From contig JBCAML010000010.1 of the NCBI GenBank assembly GCA_038503075.1, positions 1,364,001-1,428,000 on the forward strand: a stretch of DNA of 64,000 nucleotides, in the 5' to 3' direction. Below are positions 46,688 through 59,170 of this stretch, in pieces (the first letter of the stretch is position 1; each line of letters starts with the position of its first letter). Under the pieces are notes generated by a model. The model did not search any database, was not told the DNA's origin, and saw nothing but the letters and a program-made list of their open reading frames with translations. A program made the translations under genes and the position numbers. Origin of the DNA: Gyromitra esculenta (taxonomy: Eukaryota > Ascomycota > Pezizomycetes > Pezizales > Discinaceae).

Positions 46688-49521
46688 GGTAGTTTCGGAA
46701 GAGAGTGGGTTCTTAAGAGTCGAGCTCTGCTAAAGGTCAATGGAAACTGCCTTGTGGCTCTTGACTCCACTTCCTCAAGTTACGATAGACGCAGGCTGAC
46801 TTGCAAGGGGCTTGTTGCTGAGGCTCACCGTAAGAGTTACCGAGTCTCAGGACAAGAGAATAGTAGCCCAGAAGGGTCCTGAGGCGGCGTGAGTAGCACC
46901 GAGAGATAGATTTGGTGGGATCGATTTCCAGTATCGCGGACCTACACTGCATTTTACGGTCACTCTAAAGCCAAATAGGAGGGATGATTGAACGTGGTAG
47001 GGGTGGTGGGATGTATCAGTAGAAGGGGTTAGTTTACACAAGGATGTTTGGGGGTGCCAACCTCCCCGGCGGCTCCAGTAAGTAGAGATCTTGAGAGATC
47101 ACTGAACTGATAGGTCTCTAAATATACGGACCTTCCTTTCGGAAGATTTGCATAAGAGCTTCGCTCGCTTAAAATGAGGTTCGGCGGAAGGGCGTTAATG
47201 CCATGTAGCTACGTACGTGTAACGAAGACACTCAGCCCTCTAGCAGCAATCTTAGCTATCAAGATGAGGGGAAGATCAGAGGATGGGAGGTGTGGGGTCT
47301 GTGAAGGGCCGAGTTTTTTGTTCTGATCTGCTTCGGAAGCTACGGTAGAGCAATGTAAATGGTACATAGATCTATGAATATATATCTGTAGATACACAGT
47401 CTAGGTCGCCACAAAATTGGGAACGCTGGGGATATAAAGGTCAAGTCGGTATGCTGCAGGTCGGTAGGCGGCTCATCGGGTAAGCCCATAATGGGATTTT
47501 ACCTTCTTGAGGCTTTTAAATTCAACGGTCGTATGGACGGGTAGATTGATTAGAGGCGGCAGGAGGCGACATGACAGCCTGCCATCATTTTTCAGCCCCA
47601 TCAATGTTTTCGTCGATGCTGGCGACGCATTGGCCAACCCATTCCTACATGTATCAAGGATGGTAGGACACGGTCAAAGTTACTTGGGAAGGTTGATGGG
47701 GGAATTCTTCATGCTGTCATAATGTAAATACGTGGATGGGACTCCATGAAAGCTCACCACCCAACCGGTCTATATTTGTATTTCGCTACGCGTAGAATTT
47801 ATCAGCCTTATCCGGTATGATTTCCGGGTGCGTTAATACCTTGAGGAAGGAGCGGAGGAAGGAAGGAAACCGCATTCGAACCGTAGAGATCCTTGGTACA
47901 TGTAGTTGAGTGGCCGGTGTGCGAGTACCAGATTCTTTGGATGAGCTGCAGATGCGGCTGTAATCGTTATGGAGCCGCATGATATGGGGGACAGACACAA
48001 TAAGCGGATTGGCGGTTAATTACAACCATGGGAAAGCTATATGCACTTTCGGAATGAGGCGCCGTATTTGTCCACAAATCTCCATTTTTGTCTAGGGGCA
48101 TAAGGCTGTTTAACGATCGGCACTTTTGCATCTTTAGATGCTGTAATCATCGAGCATGGGGGTTGAGGAATCAAGTACTGAAGGGCTGTCAGTAAAGATA
48201 TGTGTATTTGGGCACTAAACTTGATGCTGGTGGCAGCTGCGCATGCAGAGTCTTAACTAAAATATTAGATAAACCACTACGTATTCTAAGTGAGTCACGA
48301 GCTTGTCTTTTTTAAGAAAAATCGAATTCCTCCGGTCTTGCTTAGTCTATGCATGTGCCACAAACATTGCCCGCAACTCACCTAGATTTGTGGTATATAT
48401 ATCATAGTGGCTATTACGGGTGAAGCGCGGTAACCGTAACTGAGAATGCGTATGAGAGACCATTACTGCCTCTTGTCTGCTGTTGGTTCAGCCCCCTAAT
48501 TGATTACTATGGCTATGGCTACGTAACTACCGATACCGCTCGCTTTAGCTATTCTCCTTGTTGGGTTCGCTGGTATGGATAACTGCTCGGAGTCTAGACA
48601 GACCTCTAAGCGCTACAGTTCATAATAGTACTCATTCCCCAAATCTCCTTTGTTAATTTTTGACGTGTTCCATTTTAACAAAATAGTTTCTGTAGGTTAT
48701 ATTCTGGTCACGACCATGGCCAAACAAAATGCAAAGCCATGCGTATTGATATATATATTGATATATTTCTGTATTTTCTTATCATAAGAAGATCTATTAA
48801 GGTCGGAGACATTGTGTTCCTGTATATGTGTAAGTACCGTAGTTTTCATATATCCCAAAATTCGTTTAGTTGCAATATTTGATATTTATCTCCAGGAGCA
48901 ATTGACTAGCTATATAGAGCTAATGTGGTCAGCAATAATAGTGATTTTGGATGTGTGTTACTTAGATTGGGTTTAGGAAGACCAAAAAAATACAATTTTC
49001 CTTATCTATAATTCATATTCGATGGGAATTAATTTTTATAATTTAGGATATACGTAAAGCTGATATTTACTATATATACCGCCAACAAATCTCTATACCC
49101 TGACTAGCTAGTACACGTGCATACGTATATATTTTGTACACCAGCAAAAGTTGCAAAGACTTATATATATGGATCTATATATACGTACAACTAAGCAGGT
49201 CTTTAAAGGTACATATACATGTACTCATCCCAACATGTGGGAAAGGGTAGTTCAATATGTGATAGGTACCGATACATGTAATCGCTAACTATCCTCAGCC
49301 CAAGAGGTTTCTGTTGTCGAAAAACCAGATTTAGAGTTCCGAGTTCACCGGTGTCGTGACATTCTCTACGCTGATATGGCTGGGACTGAATTCTCCAGCG
49401 GTTTCCCCTTTTATGTCATTGTTCGGGAGTTGGGGCAGAATGCCGAGCGGCTAGTATTCTATAGCACCAATTTATTCGCATCTCTTCATTTTATAATTTA
49501 TACTACTCGCGCTCTACCATA
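46688..49521. other. Upstream region of the C2H2 gene, then intergenic
   Basis: 46,688 to about 47,100 is the probable promoter and leader. The rest is AT-rich with four copies of TACATGTA (47,646; 47,897; 49,216; 49,273). No gene seen. Confidence 0.45.
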
Positions 49522-49622
49522 AGTACCTGAAAATTCCTATTGGTGGAAACGTTTTTTAATTCGTCCCGCAGCAGCACTTCAAGATTTGGTTGGCCAAAGT
49601 CTTACCCCTGTTTTCAGGTACT
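49522..49622. mobile_element. 101-bp short-TIR element, probably a MITE
   Basis: Ends AGTACCTGAAAA and its complement are flanked by TA on both sides (49,520-49,521 and 49,623-49,624). The inverted repeat is only about 13 bp, so this is weaker than the other candidates. Confidence 0.5.
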
Positions 49623-52448
49623 TATGCTAGAGTACAAGTATATATTGCTTCACGTTCACGGCGAGAGATATGTGGCTAGGAGGACGCATTACTCTTGCAC
49701 CAATTGTTTTATAATAGTAGTAAGCGTGGCAAATTGCCATTCCTGAAGAAGTAAACCCCTTGTCATGACCCGCGCCCCGGTCCGGTTCTATTATTAATGT
49801 ATTTATAGTCATGAGATAAAATTTCTGGCACCCTTGTCTATTCAGTGCTGCAACCAAACAGTTGCAAGACCACCGTCCAGAGGGAAGATGGTGATGATTA
49901 TAAGAGTAAATTCTATAAATCCTGTAGTACTAAATAGTATTCTTCTAATTTTTATTACTTCCCATTGTGGAAACTGCGCTCTAAATTCTTCAGCAGCCAA
50001 GCTCTAGAGATGTCAGGGCACTTCTTACACGGCTATACGTAATTTAGGCCCTATGAGAACGATGACTTGTGAAGGCTTGCCCAATTGAGCAAAAAATCAA
50101 CTATTGCAGCTTGGTTAAACCCAGGCAAGGCTTCAGATGCAGCTCGTACGCGGTCTAAGCTTCCGCACTGAATTATTTGAGTAGAAGTATGCAATTTTCT
50201 ACCTGTCAAATCCAGGGAAAAGAGAGTCAGATTATTGACACTAGACGTCCTCACTAGTCTTATTATCTCACCCCCCACACTTATGTGGACTAACTTTGTA
50301 CCGTACTATTTGGGTAATCTCATGCCCAACCCCAGGCAGTAGGGATGGGAACGAGTTTACTGTTTGAAGAATTTGGGAAAATAGCATCGAGCGATGAAGA
50401 TAGCCGCCCCTCCACCCGTTTTCAGGGTGGGTGTTAAGCTTAAGCAAAACGCTATTCTTATCAAGGCAGCACCACCTCGGATTCTCTGCGTGAGACCGAG
50501 CTAATTCGTGAGAAATCACAGCTGGCCCCTCTTCGTTTAGTTAGATCGGCGACGAAGGCAGTTAAATAACGACTGAAATATCGTGAAGTCAGGGCACGAA
50601 CGGTGGGATAACTATAAAGGATTTACCACAGACGATCTCCGAGAGCCTAATATAGCTTAGCCACAATACTAACATTGCGAATGCTGAATGGGGTAAGTAG
50701 AAGCACGTGGTGGATCGGTTGCAAGACTATGAAAGCCTAACCCACAGGCGAGCAGTATCAATTCTGGCTGGGAATCACGCTTTTGTTATGCAACGCAGTT
50801 AACAACGGAGAATCCGACATCATGTTCTTAAATTAAATTTTAACTTCTAAACACTACCGATTATCCGGTAATGCATGTAGGCAACATGGAAGTACTTTGC
50901 ATCTAATTACGAAAAACACTTAACTATCATGTGATATCACTCGGTCCATGGTGAAACTTTGAGCTACAGATAGTAATGGGCTAAGATGAATGTTCGGAGG
51001 ACAAGTGTCTCTAGTTGTGACGGTGATAAGATCTTCCGAGAAGATGCTAGCCTTTCCTTTGCTTCTGCCTCTTCCCCACTGAATTAATAATGGGGGGCAT
51101 TAGATGATAAGTCAACAAAAGGTGAGCCCTTAGCTTAATCATAAACGGTCCCAGCCAGGGACACGTGCGCGGAATCCACGCGATAAGCAAGTGACGGTGC
51201 TCCGGGGCGGCGGCAGAGAATAAAAGGGCCTCTAGTTGTAAATAGCACTGTTTGGTTAGGGGAGTACCCAGGAACACATAAGGATTGAAGAATGATCACG
51301 AGAGAATGTGCGAGACTGACCATTCTTTAAATATAACGTTAATTTTAGGAGTATTACTGGGAGGAATATACGTACTAATGCTGATGAGAAAATTCGATAG
51401 CGAGCCTAGGTCGGTAAGCTTCAGAGCGAGAGAAATAGATTGATGGGCGGATAAGGTATGTTAAGGGTATACTAGCTACTGATCTTGGAGAAAGAGTAAA
51501 TTCATTCTAGTACTTAATAGTTAAATAAAAGCAGGAGAAAATTTCAAACTAGACGGATTTTTTTAGGCTAGATTTAGATCGAATCCAGAGCTAGCTGAGT
51601 AGCTAGTTCAAGCGTCATACGTAAGCACTCGGAGTCTGTCATCATACCCAGGCCCTTCTTCTGCAGACAGACATCAGGGATGAAAAAAAAAAAGAACAAT
51701 TACGGTTCTCTGCATATCTTCAAGCACGTATCTTCGGAAACTAAACTCAGATGCGGACGGGTGTGGGAAAATGCATTGCATATGTGCCAAGCCATGATTA
51801 TAATGGCTTGTTAGTGAGGGTGGCTAAGAAGATTTGCGGGTCGACGTCAGATAGCGGAATAGTCAAATATATTAAGATAATACTAGTAGTGAGTATGTGC
51901 AACTAAGGGAGTAGAGCATGAATATCGACTTTGCATCTAATGACTAGGCTTGCTGATAAGGTATGGGTTCAGTGTTTATATCGCCCGAGTGAGAGTCTCC
52001 TAGTGAGCACGTACACACATAGCCAGTTGTACTGTATCTATGATAATTATGGGGAATTAGTAGAGTCGAGTCGCTTCGACTCAGGCCATATTCCGAATTT
52101 GATCACTGTGGACTCGTTTACGCCTAGCCTCTACAACATTTCAACCAACATCAGGGAAATCTATCATAACGAACGAAAGTCGTTACCTTGAGCGAGACTA
52201 GCTCTAGGCATAGTTTGCAAAGCTAAATAGTTAGTCCACATATAACAGGTTTAGTAATATTTTTTGTTGGGTCATTGCTCCATTGCTCCAACGGATACAA
52301 GAATGTCGCATGCAGCCTAAGTTATGGCGTGCATGTGAAGAAGTATGCTAAACCCTGTAGACAGCGGACTATTAGGAAATTTACACCCGTAGAGCGTTGC
52401 TACTAAGTGAAAGAAGAAAGGAGTGAAAAAAGGAGCGATATGGATATA
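49623..52448. other. Intergenic; one possible gene remnant at about 50,050-50,540 (-)
   Basis: On the minus strand two adjacent frames (50,519-50,268, containing KLNTHPENGWRGGYLHRSML; and 50,278-50,051, containing SEALPGFNQAAIVDFLLNWA) look protein-like. They are separated by a stretch resembling an intron (GTGAGA, then CTGAC, then TTTGACAG), but the phases do not join cleanly. I cannot name a family; it may be a decayed gene. The remaining sequence shows no gene. Confidence 0.3.
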
Positions 52449-52622
52449 CAGTACAATCGCCTTATAAGGGTTCGGGTTATAAGGATACTCGCCTTATAAG
52501 GATAGTATTTCAGGTCTTGACAGGGGTTACTTTGTGTGTGCTAGGCCTTTTTTATAAGGATTTCTGCTCTTTAAGGATATAGAACTGCCCTAATGTCATA
52601 TCCTTATAGAGCGATTATACTA
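52449..52622 (+). mobile_element. MITE of pogo/Tigger-like type (family 3, copy B)
   Basis: 174 bp, starts CAGTACAATCGCCTTATAAG and ends as the complement of TAGTATAATCGCTCTATAAG. TA lies outside both ends (52,447-52,448 and 52,623-52,624). Full-length match, in opposite orientation, to 32,961-33,142, including the shared interior words TTTGTGTGT and CTAGG. No coding capacity. Confidence 0.87.
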
Positions 52623-53261
52623 TAGGTATATATTCATGGCATGTTAACATTGCGCTACCCTTCACTCGTAAGGGCAATTCATCAGGTGCAGAGCACTAGG
52701 AACTGATTTCCCTTTCACTCAGACTGTACTACTAATTCTCGCGCCGCTTTTATCGTCTTGGCTAGCCTTGTAGAGGTACCCTATATTTGAATGCTAAGCT
52801 CGTTCCCCCTCCTACTACTTAGCTGTTGCGCACCGTAGGAGTAAGCTGCTTGTATGAGGCTAAGCACGAGACTGTTCAACTGTTCGCTTCAGGTCTATCC
52901 ACATCCTGTTGCGTGAGCTTGAACAATGTGAACTCAATTGGAAGCAATAAATCGTTAGAGCAAGAATTTGGAACTTATATAACTATTGTTCAGAGCAAAA
53001 GCAACTGAAGGTCCACACTTTTTTCACTCATGGTCACCATCTCCGCTTGAAGATTGATCTTGGTTTTCGAACACTAGTACAGATGAAAATCTTTGGATCT
53101 GGACTTCAGTAATGGTATGTAGATGCAGGAGAGAAGATATACTAGTTTCAATTTTTCTCAAGTTCAATATAAATATATGAAAACAAACTTTCGATACAGA
53201 CTAACAGTTATAATTAGCGAACGAGATCTTCGTCAGCAACCTAAAACCACTCTAATTCCAA
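52623..53261. other. Intergenic, 3' flank of the C2H2 gene
   Basis: No gene seen; a 60-codon plus frame at 52,826-53,008 has no motif. Confidence 0.45.
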
Positions 53262-55258
53262 CTATCTACGCTTTAAACCTTCAACTCGAAATTCGTCCTG
53301 GAAACTGGATCGTCTTCTGTCAGGAGCTGGACCAAAGGAGTCATCCTGAATATGCTCACTCTGGGAGGTCTGATTTTGTTCGCGAAGATGTCAGTGCTGT
53401 ATAACTGTGAATGGAACGGAAAGAAAAAGTGTTACTCACTGCAGTTGCCGAGTACTGATATCCTTCTTTATACCCTTGGCTATCGTTCTCAAAGGTCATC
53501 TGAGGGCGGTAGTTCTGATCACGAGCGCCTGTGGGTGTCCATGCGCTATGGCCATCATAGTTCGATTCAACTCCACCTGACCCATCCCATGAATTGTGGC
53601 GATGGGTAGTCGCTTGATGTAGAACGTGAGGATCTACTGTTGGAATAGCTTCGATAAATTCCTGTGGTTGTTCGAAAAGCCCAGACAGCTGTCGAGGCGC
53701 TTGATTGTAAAGCGAAGTCCCTACTTCTAAATAGCGATGATGGAAGGTTGACTGTGTCGCAGGGAGGGAACTGGAGTCTTGCCCACTCTGATAGGCTTGC
53801 ACATTATGAAAGGATGGAGCCGATTCAAATCCAGGAGCAGGAGAGCGTCTGCGGGCCTCTGTGGAATCTATCATTGGGTTTTGAGCAGCGTATTCATTTG
53901 CAATTCGTGCTTGGGGATAAAGATTAGGAGCGCTTAATGATCTTAGCAAGGTCGAGGAACATGTAACTGCTGTAGGTTGGGTTTCAAATGATGATGAAGC
54001 CTGCTGAGAGGTGAAGTCTTCAAAGGCACTGCGATTAGAAAACACACAAATACTAATATGGAAGGGTTCACTTACCTCGCCCATCTCTGTGATGGTAGGT
54101 GTGGCTAGCTGGCTGGGGAACTTGAAGCCCTGCGGCTATTAGACAAGGGACTTCAGGTACATTTATGTTCTGTGTGCGCCTTCGTCGACTAGGCAGTGCT
54201 CCATTGTGTTGTTTAATAATGTTGATGGCATTATCGACTTGCTCTTGGGTCAATTGGATCGCCCACAACGCTTCGTATGTAATTTTGCGAATACGAAATG
54301 CCTCATCTGGTTCAACTGCCCGGTGAGGACATTGTCGGGTCCGTTTCGTTGTACCTTCTTGACTCGCTTCTTTGAGATGGCGAGTGTAGAGAGACTTTCT
54401 AGTATATATTCGCATGCATCTCTCACACTGGAAAGGGGAGAAATTGATGTGATCTTCGATTATATGTGACCTACGAGTGAACAGAGGTTAGGACACACTT
54501 CCACACAAGCCAAAATCGTGTTAGTAACAAACCTAATATCTGATGGAAGCTTGAAAGCCTTTCCACAAATCTTTCCGTGTTCTATAAACTTGCAGATAAA
54601 TCCACCCTCAGGGCCTGCTGCCGAAGGAGTAACAGTGTGTGGATTGCCTGCTTTGGATTTCCGCGAGAAAGGTCGTGGACGGCTAACAACAGCACTTCGG
54701 CTGCTGGAGTTTCTGTCACGATCGGACGTTCCAGCATCAGGGCTTTCTGGAGCACTGGCCTCAATCGTGCTTGAGGACTCTGTCATCTCTTCAGGGCTTG
54801 AATGAGATGTAACAAGTGCCGAGGAATAGGGGGCATCTATGACATTATCGCCGGTACAGCCTAGTCCCTGGGAATTGTTGTTCTCATATCTTATTTTGTG
54901 GCGATTATGAGTACTCGTGGAATACGATGACACGGGAGAAGAGCCCTCGCAATACCTAGGTGTCTGTTCCCACCTTGTAGATGTTCGTTGGTCGAAGCTG
55001 GCTTTGAGAGAAGCTGTTCCTGAAAGAGCGTTATCTATGCCTGCGATTTCGGATTGTAATCGTGTTTCCTTTTCGGCATGTTGACAGGAAGCTAGCTGAC
55101 AATTTTCGACTGAAAGATGTTCCCAAGGCGAATCATGGGGTGCTATTCATAGGCAAGCCATGTTCAGAATCTCCGATAGAATACATATGGAACTCTTAAT
55201 ACGTACATTGTTGGAACCTGTGCCCAGATTTTTCCCTTGCATGCCGATTATTGGGCAT
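53262..55258 (-). CDS. C2H2-like zinc-finger protein with an incomplete second finger (5 exons, about 580 aa)
   Basis: Exons 55258-55207, 55142-54533, 54470-54076, 54017-53440 and 53369-53262; introns of 64, 62, 58 and 70 nt, all GT-AG with matching phases. The short first exon (MPNNRHAREK) gives an in-frame ATG. Splicing intron 2 completes finger 1 (C201-x8-C210-x12-H223-x4-H228). Finger 2 begins C236-x2-C239-x12-H252, but the second histidine is absent (HLKEAS), so it may not bind zinc normally. Downstream are a basic stretch (SRRRRT), a short helical region (EALWAIQLTQEQVDNAINII) and a Gln/Ser-rich tail. The last junction is the least certain: without it the protein ends 28 codons into the retained intron at 53,356. 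Probably a nuclear regulator; target unknown. Confidence 0.72.
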
Positions 55259-58200
55259 GTTTTTTTTAGAGAATGTTGGTTTTCCACTGTTAAGAACAGG
55301 TTCAAGCTTAGACCGAAGAATAAATGCTTATGACTAGCCTCTAGTTAGTTTTTCTGACCAAATGAGAAACTAGGGAACATACTCTTTCGGGATATTATGT
55401 GCTTTTAACACCCAACCTGTAAAAGTTGGAACTGAATACAGAGATCTGAAGGTGAAACAGAGGCAGGGTTCTCTATGTGATTAGGGAGGCTTTATGTATA
55501 TATATGTGGGGCATCCGAAATTTTTGCTGAAGACAAGTCCCAAAATCAGAGCTCTTTAGCATTATTTGGCTCTGTTGAAGACTACTTGAACTCAGGGCTA
55601 TATTGTCGGCTTTGGAACTTCACGGGAAAAAATCGCAGAGCCTCAAAAAGTGTGCTTCTACTGCTGATTGGTCCATTGGTTGGCCATGAAACGCTAGTAA
55701 GCTTTACCAAATGCAGGCAGCCTCTTGATTGGAACTTTGCTGCACAAGAGAGCCTCAACCTAGCGGCTAAAGCTGCATTCGCTGCACCTGGTGTGAAAAA
55801 TCGAGCAATTGGACACTCCAAGCAGACTGCATAGGAACTGGGTGTAAGCTGGAACTGGGTCATCACTTGTCGAAAGTCAACCGCCATTTCCAGATGAAGT
55901 GGGGTGGAAGTTAATTCGCAATTGGGTTTGGATAAGGTTCTGGAAACTCAACGTCCTATATGGGAAAATGTATAGAGCTGATTCTAGAACGTAGCTTAAG
56001 CCGAAAGTCATAACACCCTTTTCGATCACTGATGTTGAGCGGGCCGGGTTTTCGCAAACCCTTTGAATTACTAATCGTCCTGGCATCATCCACAACTAAA
56101 CCAAAGAAATACCCTAGCAGGTTACTTTAAACGTTCTCGATAACCTAAGAATGGGCATAAGAGTTATACTTGGCGAAATACTTCAGCTAGGTCAGCCCAC
56201 CTATGGCCATAATTGTCAATAGCGTATAAATGCTGATCTATTTAAATTATGCCGGCTGATCTGTTGTAGACTCACGATCTAAACAAGCTTGTCGGTATTA
56301 CTTTTTAAGTCGTCTCTGCCATCACATCAGATATTTTACATGAGATGTGTGGCAGTTAACTGCTGGTGGGACAATGCGGCTTAAAAGTGGAGGTCCGGGA
56401 CAGTTCAGCGGTGCATGGCCTTACCGTGACGATGAATCCTGGCACGGCAGGATATACTCAAAGGCTGAGATCTCCTATTATGACGATTCGGTATCGTAAT
56501 TATAGCGAGAAATAGAAACGATCAGGCCAAGCAGGACAACATGTTTTGAGAATTGCGACCGGAGCCTCTATAGTCATTTCTGTTAAGTTTTTCTTCACCT
56601 CGATCGAATCGGTCGAGGACATACAACGCCACCTTGCAGTCTTCCACCGCGAAAAGATTTCCTATGGTCGCTTGCCAATTTACGATGCCCGATGAGGGTC
56701 CGGTGTGACATAAATCTGGTCTAGCTCCAACCGTTAGAACTATAGGTTACATTGATTCACGAATAAGCAAGAAGCCTCTCAAAATGGCACGGTATCTATG
56801 TACCATTTTATGCCGCTTTGGGCTACCATGAGGTCAAATAGAGGGCTGGAGCCGGGGCTACAATCCAGGTATAATGTATAACTACTCACGGCTGAAAAAA
56901 TAAATCTACGAACTAAATACAGACCAGATACCACACACTACTTTGGGTATGGAACTATCTAGCGTCGGCCGTCAGCAATAATATCGCTCAGCAATGGCTA
57001 GCATGAAACCATGTTGGTTGAGAATGACGATAGCTGTGGAAAAGAGTGACAGGAAACTTGTTAGGCGAATATATTTACGCACTAGCAGCTAAAAACGCAA
57101 AAGAAAAAATTGCTAACCCCAGTTTCGCGGAAGGTCGTCACAGCAGTAACGCTTCAACACACATATTGTCGCCGACACCTAAACGGATATTATTAACTGT
57201 AATGCGACTCCAGAGGATCTCTAGATTGCATGTAGAGGGCAATGTATAACGAAATTGGGAGAGTTACGCAAGTTATTCCGCAGAGAAATTAGCTGCCAGA
57301 GATTACCTTGGGCAGAAATGCGACCTAGTTTTTATTTATTTGTATATGTGATATATAACATCAACGGGAATCACCCTCACTCTCAAGAGTGTTTTTTCTA
57401 AGAAACATTAACCATCTGTTATCTTATAAATTAGGTTTAGATATATCTTTTCTTTTCTCGATAGGTTTATCTGCTTATAGTGCACTGCATTGCTGACTAT
57501 TAGTTAGTGCGACTGCCTTGCTCACCTTCGATAGTTTACTTCTGGTACTGATCAGCGGGGCTGATCCATATATCAACATACTCCTTTAACTGACCACGGG
57601 CTGGTGGACTGCAATAAACCTAATGTTGGGAAACTGCAAATCACGTGACATTTTAGTTGGGAAGCATGAGGAGCTTTCGGGGAAGGATACATTGATTTTT
57701 CAAGAGCCGTGGCCAGTACAAACTAAAATGCAATAGCGAGCGCCAAGTTTACGAATCCAGCTACCAGTTTAATCTTCTCAGGTTACAGAATAAAAATGAG
57801 TACCAAAGAATATTTTACAGCTACATGTATGTAGTACCACAACGTTTGCTTGGGCAGTTTATATTTTATCAAAAAGAGAATGCCGCGCTTTGTGCCGTGG
57901 CGAGACTGTGCAATAGCGAGAACTAACCACATAAAGTAGGTTGGAGGGTGTGATGTATTAGGTTTGAGCAAGTGAAAGCCTATGAAGCTTCACGACCACC
58001 AAGCACCGACGATGTTTAGTGTGAAGTAAAGGCGATCCTGACGACATTCACCTAACCCACTACCCACCTACCCATCCCTTCGAACTCTATTTGGTTAGTC
58101 TTCGCCATTGCACGATCTCGCCATTGCACAAAACATGATAAAGAAAACCCTTCCGATTATATAATTTCATGTAGGTATATGCTAACCGCCTCCAGCTGGA

Positions 58201-58542
58201 TTTGTGCATCTCGAATCTAGAGTAGTTCTACTACTAGCGATTATACCGGCTAGCGGCAATGTTCTCTATTCCATGATAAGAACTATGTCAATAGCAGTAG
58301 TATAGGCTCGGCACTAGATCCAACCCTTTCTCCGGGCTGGAGAACACATACCGTGCCCTGTGGAGACCCACATCACTAAGTGAGACTATCCAATTGGCAA
58401 AACCAGGGATCCAAAAACTCCAAAATACACCCACAATCCATGCAGTAAGCCAAACGCCTTGTATTTCAATACTCTAAAATCATACAAGATTTCTTTCCAA
58501 AAAAAAAAACCACACAGACCTCACGGGTTCTTAACTCAAGGG
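55259..58542. other. Intergenic, no supported gene
   Basis: Overlapping frames at 55,582-55,887 on both strands are of similar length and lack motifs. Otherwise AT-rich, with one TACATGTA at 57,822. Confidence 0.45.
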
Positions 58543-58598
58543 CCGCCATAACCCAAGGGTTGGATGTGTGAATGAAATTTACTTACTTACTTACTTAC
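58543..58598 (+). mobile_element. 56-bp LINE 3' end with (TTAC)n tail
   Basis: The block CCGCCATAACCCAAGGGTTG, then GATGTGTGAATGAAAT, ends in five TTAC units. It is bounded by 15-bp direct repeats, TTCTTAACTCAAGGG (58,528-58,542) and TTCTTAGCTCAAGGG (58,599-58,613), one mismatch. A tail of short tandem units plus target duplication is the signature of target-primed reverse transcription with extreme 5' truncation. Confidence 0.85.
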
Positions 58599-58613
58599 TT
58601 CTTAGCTCAAGGG

Positions 58614-59170
58614 TATATATGGAGCTTCGTGTACCGAGTGATTGCCAGTGATCATTTCATATCTGCTATGCGCCCGATTGATGAAAGGTCCTAAGAGATG
58701 TCAACGAGTTTATACTTCAGAGCACAGGTGACCGAGCTTTTGTGGGGCTTTTATACATCATGATAAATTTAGGGGGGATATCTATGGTGAGCTCTGTAAT
58801 TTGGTGGTAATCATATATAACTATGAGGAAATTTTAGGTGATTGTAGAATGTACGTATGCATACGACTAGAATTAAGAAATTATATCAAGGGAATGCAGA
58901 GTTAGGCCTAGGCCTAGGTAGAGACTATAAGCACGTATTGCAATACATAGACAACACTGGCCCACATACATACCCGACATAATGCAGATTTGACGAAAGC
59001 AGTTAGATATATATACATACTCACAATTTTTTGGAAAGTGTTCGCACGCTCCGTCTCCTCTACACAATTTTTTTCGAAAAACACCTTCCTATTCGGGACA
59101 CTCAACCTTCTCGCAAACTTCAATCCCTCTCTTTAGCTCTTTAATTTTCAGCTTCATCTTAGCGTTCGTG
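58614..59170. other. Spacer, then probable 5' leader of the LINE copy
   Basis: No gene seen. From about 59,030 the sequence turns C/T-rich and leads into the ORF1 start, as in a LINE 5' untranslated region. Confidence 0.4.

Noticed and set aside
55582..55887. Overlapping frames on both strands (82 and 101 codons)
   Set aside because: No motif, no splice context, and similar openness on both strands suggests composition.
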